In this document: positions 41,681 through 51,053 of the stretch, piece after piece
Position numbering within the stretch: the first letter of the stretch is position 1
Layout of the letters: the number at the start of each line of letters is the position of its first letter
Position numbers and translations under genes: made by a program
Assembly: GCA_023393475.1 (NCBI GenBank)
Contig: JAEWLC010000109.1
Location: forward strand, 1 to 64,000
DNA from: Pseudomonadota bacterium
GTDB lineage: Bacteria > Pseudomonadota > Alphaproteobacteria > Rhizobiales > Devosiaceae
Direction of reading: 5' to 3'
Length of the DNA: 64,000 bases
The notes under the pieces: model-generated
Told to the model about the DNA's origin: nothing
Seen by the model: only the letters and a program-made list of their open reading frames with translations
Database searches by the model: none

Positions 41681-43233
41681 CAGAACGTCGCGCCGATCTG
41701 CCATGGGACGAACTCGTTGTCCCCATAGCCGAGCAGCTCCGACTTCGACTTCTTGCCCGAGGCGACGGCGAGAATCTCGTCGAAGATCTCCTGCCCCTTC
41801 TCCTCGAGCGAGCCGCCTTCCACCACTTCGCCGCCGTTGATATCCATGTCGTCGATCATCTTGTGGTAGATGTCCGAGTTCGTGGCGATCTTGATCGACG
41901 GGGTGGGCTTGCAGCCATAGGCCGAGCCGCGCCCGGTGGTGAAGCAGAGGATGTTCGCCCCACCGGCCACCTGGCCGGTCGCAGATACGGGGTCGTATCC
42001 GGGCGTGTCCATGAAGACGAATCCCTTTTCAGTCACCGGGTCCGCATAGTGATACACGGCGTTGAGCGGAGTTGTCCCGCCCTTCGCCGCCGCGCCAAGA
42101 GATTTCTCCAGAATTGTTGTAAGTCCGCCAAGCTTGTTACCTGGAGAGGGGTTGTTGTTCATCTCCATGTTGTTGCGCTCGGCGTAGTCTTCCCACCAGT
42201 GGATGATATCGATGAGCTTTTCGCCAACCTCGCGTGTCTTGGCGCGACGGGTGAGCAGGTGCTCGGCGCCATAGATTTCCGGCGTTTCCGAGAGGATTGC
42301 CGTGCCGCCATGGCGGACGAGGATATCGGCCGCGACGCCCAGCGCCGGGTTGGCAGTAATGCCCGAATAGCCGTCCGAACCACCGCACTGCAGCGCTAGC
42401 ATAAGTTCCGACGCCGGCTGCGTCGTGCGGGTCGCCCGGTTGACGATCGGCAGCATCGCCTTCACGGCCTCGACGCCGGCCTCTACCGTCTTTTTCGTTC
42501 CGCCGACCTCCTGGATGGTCATGGTGCGGAAGGTCTCATTCTCTGTGACACCGTAGGCTTCCTTGAGGCGCGGGATCTGGAAGCCTTCGCAACCCAGCCC
42601 GACCATGATGACGCCGCCCATGTTCGGGTTGGTGGCGTAGCCCCATGTGGTCTTCTTCAAGATGTCGAAGATGACGCCGCGATAGTCGATGACGCAGCCA
42701 TTGGCCTGCTTGAGCGCCACGATGCCGTCAACATTGGGATAGTCCCTGAGGATACCCGAATCCTCAACCGCCTTGGCGATGAACCCGGCCACCGTGGTCG
42801 AGCAGTTCACCGACGTCAGGATGCCGATATAGTTGCGCGTCCCCACCTGCCCGTTGGCGCGCTTGAATCCCTGGAACGTCGCCTGCTGAGCGGCGGGTAC
42901 GAAGTCGACCGGGATGATGCCCTCGCCGAACGCATAGTCGCGCTGGAACGCGCCATGGTCCTCGCCGATGGTGACATTGTGCTCGTGCATCCATTCGCCA
43001 GCCGGGACGCTGTCCTTGGCGAAGCCGATGATCTGGCCGAACTTGACGATCGGCTCGCCCGCCGCGATCGCCTTCACCGAGAACTTGTGCCCCTTCGGCA
43101 CCCGCTTGGTCGTCCGCACGCCCTGGGGCGTGTCCGTCCCTACATCGAGATTGACCAGCGCCACGGCGACATTGTCGCTGGGGTTGAGCAGCAGCGTTTT
43201 GGCGGCAGCGGGGCGGGACATGACGTCGGACAT
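41680..43233 (-). CDS. uxaA: UxaA-family altronate dehydratase (full length)
   Basis: A 517-residue Fe2+-dependent sugar-acid dehydratase. N-terminal SAF-like domain (about 10-100, NVAVALVNLDVGTDTPQG, HKFSVKAIAAGEPIVKFGQ) followed by the catalytic UxaA C-domain (ANGQVGTRNYIGILTSVNC, GCVIDYRG, LALQCGGSDGYSGITANPA, GGLTTILEKSLGAAAKGG, FMDTPGYDPVSATGQVAGGAN). Altronate is the classical substrate; galactarate and related acids are handled by close paralogs. Start uncertain between 43233 and nearby methionines. Divergent from the GntR regulator, whose palindromic site lies between. Confidence 0.9.
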   Translation of the reverse strand: MSDVMSRPAAAKTLLLNPSDNVAVALVNLDVGTDTPQGVRTTKRVPKGHKFSVKAIAAGEPIVKFGQIIGFAKDSVPAGEWMHEHNVTIGEDHGAFQRDYAFGEGIIPVDFVPAAQQATFQGFKRANGQVGTRNYIGILTSVNCSTTVAGFIAKAVEDSGILRDYPNVDGIVALKQANGCVIDYRGVIFDILKKTTWGYATNPNMGGVIMVGLGCEGFQIPRLKEAYGVTENETFRTMTIQEVGGTKKTVEAGVEAVKAMLPIVNRATRTTQPASELMLALQCGGSDGYSGITANPALGVAADILVRHGGTAILSETPEIYGAEHLLTRRAKTREVGEKLIDIIHWWEDYAERNNMEMNNNPSPGNKLGGLTTILEKSLGAAAKGGTTPLNAVYHYADPVTEKGFVFMDTPGYDPVSATGQVAGGANILCFTTGRGSAYGCKPTPSIKIATNSDIYHKMIDDMDINGGEVVEGGSLEEKGQEIFDEILAVASGKKSKSELLGYGDNEFVPWQIGATF

Positions 43234-43363
43234 CGGAGACTCGTGCAATGGGGCTTCGGGACTGGGAACCGCCGTAAATCCTGTGTCGCCCCTGCTTGCC
43301 CGCTTGCGGCGGAAATGCGCGCGGGCGACAAGCAGGTGCGATTGAATTGCTCCGGCAGTACAA

Positions 43364-43375
43364 CTAACATGTTAG
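43364..43375. promoter_or_regulatory. Perfect palindrome CTAACATGTTAG, candidate GntR operator
   Basis: Twelve-base perfect inverted repeat immediately before the GntR ATG (43377) and inside the uxaA/GntR divergent region. A bound regulator here would block both its own translation start region and uxaA transcription. A one-mismatch copy, CTAACATGTCAG, lies at 47227-47238 ahead of a second GntR gene. Confidence 0.6.
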
Positions 43376-43376
43376 C

Positions 43377-44132
43377 ATGAACAGAGACGCAAGTCCCTAC
43401 CCTTTTCTCGTCGCACCCTCGGCGCCGACACGCGGCAATGTCACCGTGTTCGTCACCGACACGCTGCGCCAGGCCATCGTCCAGCTCGATCTCAAGCCGG
43501 GAGAAGTGATCGACAAGGGCGCGATCTGCGACCGTCTCGGCGTGTCGCGATTCCCTGTCTCGGAAGCCCTCGCCCGGCTGCAGGCCGAGGGGCTTGTCGA
43601 CATCCTGCCGCAGCGCGGCTCGACAGTCTCCCTGGTTCGCATCGCCGACGTGCTCGAGTACATGCTGATCCGCAAGGCACTCGAGGCCGAGGCAGTCCGC
43701 GTTGTCACCGGCAACCATTCCGATGAACTGGTGGAAACGCTGCAGCGCAACATGAGCTACCAGCGCGCCGCCGTTGACATCGACGATCGCAACGGCTTCC
43801 ACGAGCGCGACCTCGAGTTCCACGACATCATCTTCGGCGACATGCGCTTTTCCAAGGTGAAGGGCGTCATCGAGAACACCCGCGCCAATCTCGACCGCGC
43901 CCGGCGCCTGATCCTCACCCCGCGCCGGCTGAGCGTCACGCTCAACGAGCATCACAGGATCCTCGAGGGGATCGCCGGCGGCGATGCCGCCGCGGCCTCG
44001 GCTGCCATGCGCGCACATATCGACTCGGTGATGGCGGAACTCATCGCCTTTGCCACCGAGCACGCAGAACTCTTCGCCGACGGCGACATGCTGCGCGAGG
44101 ATCCGGCCTACACCGCCTTTCCGTTCGGTTGA
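43377..44132 (+). CDS. GntR-family regulator (FadR/FCD type)
   Basis: A 251-residue regulator. Winged helix at about 20-90: TVFVTDTLRQAIVQLDLKPGEVIDKGAICDRLGVSRFPVSEALARL (part), then a FadR-type FCD ligand domain with HERDLEFHDIIFGDM and LNEHHRILEGIAGGDA (metal-binding His pattern). Effector probably a sugar acid or its product, since neighbours are uxaA, fucU and an FAH-type hydrolase. There is no ribosome site: the ATG sits one base after the palindrome, so it may be leaderless or start further in. Starts an operon with fucU (spacing 29). Confidence 0.9.
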   Translation: MNRDASPYPFLVAPSAPTRGNVTVFVTDTLRQAIVQLDLKPGEVIDKGAICDRLGVSRFPVSEALARLQAEGLVDILPQRGSTVSLVRIADVLEYMLIRKALEAEAVRVVTGNHSDELVETLQRNMSYQRAAVDIDDRNGFHERDLEFHDIIFGDMRFSKVKGVIENTRANLDRARRLILTPRRLSVTLNEHHRILEGIAGGDAAAASAAMRAHIDSVMAELIAFATEHAELFADGDMLREDPAYTAFPFG

Positions 44133-44161
44133 ACGGCAACAACAAGATTGAGGGAGACATC

Positions 44162-44593
44162 ATGCTCAAGGGGATACCGCCCATCCTGGGCCCGGACCTG
44201 CTCTATGTGCTGCGTGCCATGGGCCACGGCGACAAGATCGCCATCGTCGACGCCAATTTCCCGGGCGACAGCTCCGGCCCGCAACTGATCCGGCTCGATG
44301 GCCTCAGCGCCACCGACGTCCTCGATGCCGTGCTGACGCTCATGCCGCTCGACACCTTCGTCGACGACCAGGCCTTCGGCATGGAGGTGGTCGGCGACCC
44401 AAAGAAGCGCGAGCAGACGCACAAGGAGTTCGACAAGCTGATCAAGAAGCACGAGCCGACGATGAAGCTGTCGATGCTCGAGCGCTTCGCCTTCTACGAA
44501 CGCGTGCACGGCGCCTTCGCCATCATCCAGACGGGGGAGCGCCGCCTTTACGGCAATGTGCTGCTGAAGAAGGGCATCGTCCGGCCCGAATAG
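44162..44593 (+). CDS. fucU: L-fucose mutarotase family protein (RbsD/FucU)
   Basis: A 143-residue cytosolic enzyme that interconverts sugar anomers. AGGGAG six bases before ATG. FucU signature: MLKGIPPILGPDLLYVLRAMGHGDKIAIVDANFP (part; active residues in GHGD and DANFP), and the C-terminal HGAFAIIQTGERRLYGNVLLKKG with the catalytic Tyr. Suggests that L-fucose or a related 6-deoxy sugar or its lactone precursor is degraded by this cluster. L-fucose dehydrogenase and the fuconate dehydratase are not found beside it. Confidence 0.92.
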   Translation: MLKGIPPILGPDLLYVLRAMGHGDKIAIVDANFPGDSSGPQLIRLDGLSATDVLDAVLTLMPLDTFVDDQAFGMEVVGDPKKREQTHKEFDKLIKKHEPTMKLSMLERFAFYERVHGAFAIIQTGERRLYGNVLLKKGIVRPE

Positions 44594-44675
44594 CCGCCGA
44601 ACGGATTCGACCATCGTTGGCCTCGACTCCGTGCCGGTCGGGCCCTATGCCTCTGCCCAAATTGAGGAGCATCCT

Positions 44676-45527
44676 ATGAAACTTCTGCGCGTCGGGTCCA
44701 AGGGCTCGGAAAAGCCCGCCATCCTCCACACCGATGGCACCTATCGTGACCTGAGCTCGGTTGTCACCGACATCACCGGCGCCACCATCGGCGCCGAGGG
44801 CCTCGCCAAGATCGCCGCCGCCGACCACGGCAGCCTGCCCGTGCTCGACAAGGGCTCGCGCATCGGCCCCTGCGTCGGCAATGTCGGCAAGTTCATGTGC
44901 ATCGGCCTCAACTATGCCGACCACGCCGCCGAAACCGGCGCCGATATCCCCAAGGAGCCGATCCTGTTCATGAAGGCGACCAGCGCCATCATCGGCCCCA
45001 ACGATGATGTCGAGCTGCCCAAGAACACGCTGAAGCCCGACTGGGAAGTCGAACTCGGCGTCATCATCGGCAAGGAAGCCAAGTACATCGACGAGGCGAA
45101 CGCCCTCGACTACGTCGCCGGCTACTGCGTCGTGAACGACCTGAGCGAGCGCCACTTCCAGACCGAGCGCGGCGGCCAGTGGACGAAGGGCAAGTCGGCC
45201 GACACTTTTGGCCCGATCGGCCCGTGGCTCGTCACCAAGGACGAAGTCAAGGACGTCCAGAACCTGAAGATGTGGCTAGAAGTCGACGGCCACCGCTACC
45301 AGGACGGCTCGACCAAGACCATGATCTTCGGCGTCGCCCATCTCGTCGCCTATCTCAGCCAGTTCATGAGCCTGCAGCCGGGCGACGTGATCACCACTGG
45401 CACCCCGCCGGGCGTCGGCATGGGCCAGAAGCCCAACCCGATCTGGCTGAAGGCCGGTCAGGTCATGCGCCTGGGCATCGAGGGCCTCGGCGAGCAGCAG
45501 CAGACCACCTACGCCTACAAGGGCTGA
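44676..45527 (+). CDS. FAH-family hydrolase (2,4-diketo-3-deoxy-L-fuconate hydrolase-like)
   Basis: A 283-residue Mg2+ enzyme that cleaves a beta-diketone C-C bond. Start ATG is five bases after GAGGAG. CIGLNYADHAAETGA and EPILFMKATSAIIGPNDDV open the FAH fold; metal ligands are in DWEVELGVIIG (two Glu) and VVNDLSERHFQ (Asp). TTGTPPGVGMGQKPNP is the conserved loop. Related enzymes end the non-phosphorylative L-fucose or L-rhamnose pathway giving pyruvate and lactate. Follows fucU by 82 bases, same operon. Lactate would feed the LldD found 11 kb away. Confidence 0.9.
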   Translation: MKLLRVGSKGSEKPAILHTDGTYRDLSSVVTDITGATIGAEGLAKIAAADHGSLPVLDKGSRIGPCVGNVGKFMCIGLNYADHAAETGADIPKEPILFMKATSAIIGPNDDVELPKNTLKPDWEVELGVIIGKEAKYIDEANALDYVAGYCVVNDLSERHFQTERGGQWTKGKSADTFGPIGPWLVTKDEVKDVQNLKMWLEVDGHRYQDGSTKTMIFGVAHLVAYLSQFMSLQPGDVITTGTPPGVGMGQKPNPIWLKAGQVMRLGIEGLGEQQQTTYAYKG

Positions 45528-45550
45528 GGCTTCTGCAGAGCAGAATTAAG

Positions 45551-45579
45551 AGGGCGCCCACGTGGCGCCCTTATTCTTT
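45551..45579 (+). terminator. Rho-independent terminator after the FAH-family gene
   Basis: Stem AGGGCGCC / GGCGCCCT with a five-base loop (CACGT), followed by TATTCTTT. Ends the GntR-fucU-FAH transcript. Confidence 0.85.
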
Positions 45580-45612
45580 GAGGCTGAGGCTCGGACCAAG
45601 CACCCCATCACC

Positions 45613-45690
45613 GTCATCCCCGGGCGAAGACCCGGGGACCCAGCGATGCCGCACCATCCCATGGGTCCGCGGGTCAACCCCGCGGATGAC
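45613..45690. repeat. BIME-like inverted repeat with GTCATCC ends
   Basis: Two inverted copies: 45613-45642 begins GTCATCCCCGGG and ends GACCCA; 45662-45690 begins TGGGTCC and ends GGATGAC. Inner hairpins CCCGGG-type and CCGCGGG-type. Same seven-base ends as the unit at 22456-22532 but a different core. Lies between the FAH terminator and the convergent DDN-like gene. Confidence 0.75.
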
Positions 45691-45728
45691 GACTGAGGAA
45701 GTGTGCATCAAGCAAGCACGCTCTTGGC

Positions 45729-46154
45729 TTACCTCGGGCTGAGTTCGACAACCGGGATCACGTCCCGCGTCGTCTTCTTCTCGTACTCCGCGAACTGCGG
45801 GAACAGCGTCGCCTGGCGCGCGTAGGTGGTGTCGCGCTCCTCGCCCTCGAGCACGCGGGCCCGCACCGGGATGCGCTCGATCTTTTCGCCGTCGCCGACG
45901 GAAATCTCGAACTCGGGATTGGCCACCACGTTGCGGAACCAGGCCGGATCGTTCGGGCCGCCGCCATAGGAGGCGAACACGAACCACGGACCCTCGCCCT
46001 CTTCCTTGAGGAACATCAGCGGCTGCGTGCGTTCCTCGCCGGATTTCGCACCGATCGCGTGGAGGAGGAGAATGGGCGCATCCTTGAAGTGTCCGCCCGG
46101 TTTGCCGCCATTGCTGATGAAGTCGGCAATGACCTGCTTGTTGAAGTCATTCAT
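45729..46154 (-). CDS. Deazaflavin-type (DDN/F420) nitroreductase-family oxidoreductase
   Basis: A 141-residue split-barrel protein of the PF04075 family. MNDFNKQVIADFISNGGKPG opens it; PILLLHAIGAKSGEERTQPL is the cofactor-binding turn with K-SG-ER-PL pattern (shown 20 residues), then WFVFASYGGGPNDPAWFRN and VRARVLEGEERDTTYARQ. Actinobacterial relatives use F420; alphaproteobacteria often lack F420, so the true cofactor is uncertain. Single gene, convergent with the FAH-type hydrolase. Confidence 0.85.
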   Translation of the reverse strand: MNDFNKQVIADFISNGGKPGGHFKDAPILLLHAIGAKSGEERTQPLMFLKEEGEGPWFVFASYGGGPNDPAWFRNVVANPEFEISVGDGEKIERIPVRARVLEGEERDTTYARQATLFPQFAEYEKKTTRDVIPVVELSPR

Positions 46155-46325
46155 GTGCTAAGCTCATGTGTCTGCTGCAGTATACTGCCTGAGCTAGGGC
46201 TCCCGGGGCCGCACGACAAGGCCGCATCGCTCAATGCAGGCTTGCACCTTCGTCGCAGATCGATGGACAAGGCCTGGAAAACCGGCGACTACTCTCGCGC
46301 GACATGACGTTGGGGAGCGACTGTC

Positions 46326-46499
46326 ATGATGGCCTTGATCTTTGCCGTACTGGTAGTTGCCTTCGCGCTGGCCTGGTTCCGCCGCCCTTTTCCGGCGCGT
46401 CTGGCGATTGCGCTATGCCTCGCCCTATCGGTCGGCCTCTTCCTGTGGGAGATCTGGAGCCCGCAATACGGCTTCGAAATGCCGTGGCTGCAGGGGTGA
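46326..46499 (+). CDS. DUF5993 small membrane protein ahead of dsbB
   Basis: A 57-residue protein starting MMALIFAVLVVAFALAWF and ending FEMPWLQG. Two membrane helices (about 3-19 and 26-42) with RRPFPAR between, then WEIWSPQYGFEMPW at the membrane face. GGGAG nine bases upstream of the ATG. This small family is regularly found just upstream of DsbB homologues, and here the spacing is five bases. Role unknown; an accessory to disulfide formation is likely from context. Confidence 0.8.
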   Translation: MMALIFAVLVVAFALAWFRRPFPARLAIALCLALSVGLFLWEIWSPQYGFEMPWLQG

Positions 46500-46504
46500 G
46501 CGCG

Positions 46505-47116
46505 ATGAGCCTGGACAACGCCTCGCCCGAAACGCAGCGCTTCCTGGCCTGGGCCAACTATGCCTTCCTCCTCGCCATGATGACCGTGATCGCGGCAATT
46601 CTCATCGCTGCCTCTGTCATGCAGTACGCGTTCGGCGAACTGCCCTGCCCGCTCTGCCTGCTGCAGCGCGTCGCCATGCTTGGCATCTGCCTTGGCATCC
46701 TCCTGCAGTTCCGCACCGGCTTTTCCTACCAGAACACCGGCATCTCGTTGGCCTTCGCACTGTTCCTGCTGATCGTCGCTGAGCGCCAGACGCTGCTCGA
46801 CATCGTACCGCGCCCCGGCCACGCCTATATCGGCAGCGCCGTCTTCGGCCTCCATATGCCGGTCTGGTCCATCATCATCGCGCTCTGCGTGCTGATCGCC
46901 TTCGTGCTGAAGCTGGCCATCATCGGCGGTGACAGGCACCTCGAGACCACGCCGGTTTCGACCTTTCCGCGCCTCGCGGCGGCCGGCACCATCGTCGGCG
47001 CCGTGGTCGTCGCGCTCGCCGTGCTCAACTTCGGCTCGGTGATCGTCCAGTGCGGCATCAACGAGTGCCACACCATGGGCTACCAGTTGCTCGGCTACAC
47101 GCCGCCCGCGAGCTGA
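46505..47116 (+). CDS. dsbB: Disulfide bond formation protein B
   Basis: A 203-residue inner-membrane protein with four to five helices that reoxidises DsbA-like partners using quinone. The first redox pair is CPLC in GELPCPLCLLQRVAM (residues near 48-51), with the conserved Arg after it; the second pair lies in VQCGINECH near the C-terminus, periplasmic side. MSLDNASPETQRFLAWANYA is the start, overlapping nothing and with AGGGGTGAG upstream. The long second periplasmic loop of E. coli DsbB is shorter here, as in alphaproteobacterial DsbB. Confidence 0.93.
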   Translation: MSLDNASPETQRFLAWANYAFLLAMMTVIAAILIAASVMQYAFGELPCPLCLLQRVAMLGICLGILLQFRTGFSYQNTGISLAFALFLLIVAERQTLLDIVPRPGHAYIGSAVFGLHMPVWSIIIALCVLIAFVLKLAIIGGDRHLETTPVSTFPRLAAAGTIVGAVVVALAVLNFGSVIVQCGINECHTMGYQLLGYTPPAS

Positions 47117-47437
47117 CGTCCCCTCATCCTAGGGTCACATCAGCGAGCGGTAACGGACTGGTCCTACCAGAAGCGCGGCCCAGCGACCCTCATGTGGATT
47201 TTTCGGCGGGATTCCAGCCTCCGGAACTAACATGTCAGTCGGCGTGCTTTTCCAAGCATTTTCAGGAATGTAATCGATCTCATCAAAGTATTTGTCATAC
47301 CAGATTTGCCTGATTTCGTGATATCGGACGCCATTTGCAACTATTGACAGCCGAAAAACGGATAATTACGGTCCCGCTGGTCTTACAAATGTAAGGCCTG
47401 AGGGGACTATTTACATCGGTGTCGGGGCAATCCGGTC
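47117..47437 (+). promoter_or_regulatory. Regulatory region of the GntR/ribose-type importer operon
   Basis: A 321-base gene-free stretch that is visibly richer in A/T than its surroundings. It holds a palindrome-like CTAACATGTCAG (47227-47238, close to the perfect site at 43364), a promoter candidate TTGACA (47344-47349), 17-base spacer, TACGGT (47367-47372), and CTTACA-AA-TGTAAG (47382-47395), a candidate operator just downstream of that -10. GntR at 47438 probably binds one or both palindromes. Confidence 0.6.
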
Positions 47438-48181
47438 ATGACGGCCAGGAGCAATGTCGTTCGGCTTGGTGAAGGCGGCGGTGGGCGTAGAAGGCCCGCC
47501 CGCACGATTCATCTTGCAGACTCCGCCGTCGAGACCCTGGTGATCGAGATCAAGGCGCTGATCGACAAGCGCAGTCTTGTCGTCGGCGATCCGCTGCCCT
47601 CCGAACGCGAGCTCGGCGACATGTTCGCCTCGAGCCGGACCACGGTGCGCGAGGCCATGCGCATCCTCAAGGCCTACGGCGTCGTCGACGTCCGTCCCAA
47701 GGTCGGGGCGGTCATCACCGACCGGCGCATGGACGCCGTTTTCGACCTCTATTCCTTCAACACGCTGGAGCTCAACCGCCAGACCTACCTCGATACCCAG
47801 TCCTTCCGGCAGCTGATCGAAGTCGGTTCTGTCGATCGCATGATCGAGCTTTTCCAGCCTGCCGACATCGTCGAGTTGCGTGAAATCAACGATGCCATGC
47901 GCGAGGAAGCGCACCTGCCCAGCGCGGCGCGGCACGATTTCGGGTTCCACCTGAAGCTGGTCGGCATCCTCGCCAACAAGCAGGTGATCGAAATCTATCG
48001 GATCATGCAGCCGGTGATGCTGAAGATCATGGAGACGGGCGTGGCGCGCATGAAGTCGAACGGCCTGAATTTCGACGAGCACGGTGCTATCGTCGATGCG
48101 CTCGAGAGCCGGAACCGGCTTGCCTACCAATACCACATGAGCCAGCACCTCGAAGCCGGGTTGGCCCTGTTCAAGGAGTAG
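47438..48181 (+). CDS. GntR-family regulator (FadR subfamily)
   Basis: A 247-residue regulator with the winged helix (about 30-95: ALIDKRSLVVGDPLPSERELGDMFASSRTTVREAMRIL in part, then VDVRPKVGAVITD) and a C-terminal FCD-type domain (RHDFGFHLKLVGILANK, FDEHGAIVDALESRNRL with metal-binding His). Starts the operon with the importer: 138 bases before the binding protein gene. Basic N-terminal extension (GGGGRRRPARTIH) is unusual. Probably derepressed by the imported sugar. Confidence 0.9.
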   Translation: MTARSNVVRLGEGGGGRRRPARTIHLADSAVETLVIEIKALIDKRSLVVGDPLPSERELGDMFASSRTTVREAMRILKAYGVVDVRPKVGAVITDRRMDAVFDLYSFNTLELNRQTYLDTQSFRQLIEVGSVDRMIELFQPADIVELREINDAMREEAHLPSAARHDFGFHLKLVGILANKQVIEIYRIMQPVMLKIMETGVARMKSNGLNFDEHGAIVDALESRNRLAYQYHMSQHLEAGLALFKE

Positions 48182-48319
48182 CGACTGCAGAGATTTGGCG
48201 AGGCCCTGGTCGTGGACCCGGGCGCGCCGATAGGGGCAAGGCCCCGACGATGACCGAGCAAGTCCCGAGGGAGGACCGGACATCGGAGAGTACTTCAACG
48301 TTCTCTGGGAGGAGAAGAA

Positions 48320-49444
48320 ATGAAGTTGTTCAATGCTACCGGGCTCGCCATCGCGGCCCTGATGTTGACCACCGCCGGCGTGGCTCTCGCGGAGCCGGCA
48401 GTCGTATCCGGACCGGCGACCGATCCCGAGTGTCACGTTCCCTGGGCCGACGACACCCAGTTCTTCCAGTTCGAGGCCAAGACCGGACCGTTCCGCGTCG
48501 CGCTGGCCAACGGCTATATCGCCAATACCTGGCGCATCCAGATGATCCAGACGGCCAAGGCCTACGCGGCCCAGCCGGATGTCGCCGCCAAGCTGAAGGA
48601 GTTCAAGGTCGTGTCGACCGGCGAGGACGTCGCCGCCCAGATCGCCGCGATCAACAACTTCATCGATTCCGGCTACGACGCCATTGTCGTCAACGCGCAG
48701 AACCCGACGGCCTTCGCGCCGGTGATCAAGCGCGCCAAGGATGCCGGTGTAATCCTCGTGGCGTTCGACAACATCCTCGACACCAAGGATGCCATCAACG
48801 TCAACGTCGACCAGGAGGGCCTTGGCGAACTCTGGGGCAACTGGCTGCTCAAGCACATCCCCGAGGGCGGCAAGATCCTCGAAGTGCGCGGTGTCGCCGG
48901 CACCTCGGTCGATACCGATCGCCACAACGGCATCCATACGGTGCTGACCGGTTCGGGCAAGCCCTTCGAGATCGTCGAAGTGGTCGGCAAGTGGGATGAC
49001 GGCACGGCCCAGAAAGCTACCGCCGACGCCATCGCGGTGCACCAGAAGTTCGACGGCATCACCGTGCAGGGCGGCTCCACCGGCACCGTGCAGGCCGTGA
49101 TCGACGCGGGCCACGCATTCGTGCCGGTCGGCGGCGAAACCGAGAACGGCTTCCGCAAGCTCTGCGCAGCCCACTCGGGCGAAGGTCTTGTCTGCTCGTC
49201 GGCAGGCACCGGCCCGGCGCAGGTCGCCGTCGCCATCCGGACAGCCATCGATGCGCTCGAGGGCAAGATCGTGCCGCAGTCGGTGAAGCTCCCCCTCGCT
49301 ATCGTCGAGGATCCGGACTTCAAGGACGGCGAGAACTTCTACTCGGATCAGTCGGACAACTTCTTCGTCGGCAACTCCTTCCCCACCTGCGGCATCAACT
49401 TCACCGCCCAGGAAATCATGGGGCAGAGCAAGGACGACCAGTAA
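48320..49444 (+). CDS. Ribose/galactose-type ABC transporter substrate-binding protein (CUT2)
   Basis: A 374-residue periplasmic protein; GGGAGGAGAAG precedes the ATG by a few bases. Signal peptide 1-24 (AGVALAEP). Mature part opens with an unusual spacer (PECHVPWADDTQ) before FRVALANGYIANTWRIQM, the PBP type 1 fold; NNFIDSGYDAIVVNAQNP and ILVAFDNILDTKDAINVNVDQE follow, and GFRKLC, then a second pair of Cys near CSSAG and CGINF. Relatives bind ribose, galactofuranose or inositol; substrate unassigned. Followed by a hairpin (49463-49480) before the ATPase gene. Confidence 0.9.
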   Translation: MKLFNATGLAIAALMLTTAGVALAEPAVVSGPATDPECHVPWADDTQFFQFEAKTGPFRVALANGYIANTWRIQMIQTAKAYAAQPDVAAKLKEFKVVSTGEDVAAQIAAINNFIDSGYDAIVVNAQNPTAFAPVIKRAKDAGVILVAFDNILDTKDAINVNVDQEGLGELWGNWLLKHIPEGGKILEVRGVAGTSVDTDRHNGIHTVLTGSGKPFEIVEVVGKWDDGTAQKATADAIAVHQKFDGITVQGGSTGTVQAVIDAGHAFVPVGGETENGFRKLCAAHSGEGLVCSSAGTGPAQVAVAIRTAIDALEGKIVPQSVKLPLAIVEDPDFKDGENFYSDQSDNFFVGNSFPTCGINFTAQEIMGQSKDDQ

Positions 49445-49462
49445 CAACGGCGGACCAGCGCT

Positions 49463-49480
49463 GCGGGGAGCAATCCCCGC
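49463..49480 (+). terminator. Intercistronic hairpin after the CUT2 binding protein gene
   Basis: Perfect seven-base stem GCGGGGA / TCCCCGC with loop GCAA, no T tract. Between binding protein and ATPase genes of one operon; most likely an mRNA-stability element or partial terminator that keeps the binding protein in excess. Confidence 0.5.
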
Positions 49481-49508
49481 GGCGTCCATACCTGTTCAGG
49501 AAGTCGAT

Positions 49509-51049
<1,541 letters not shown>

Positions 51050-51053
<4 letters not shown>

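Noticed and set aside
47411..49489. Minus-strand frame of about 690 residues
   Set aside because: Antisense of the GntR gene and binding protein gene, with no recognisable motif.
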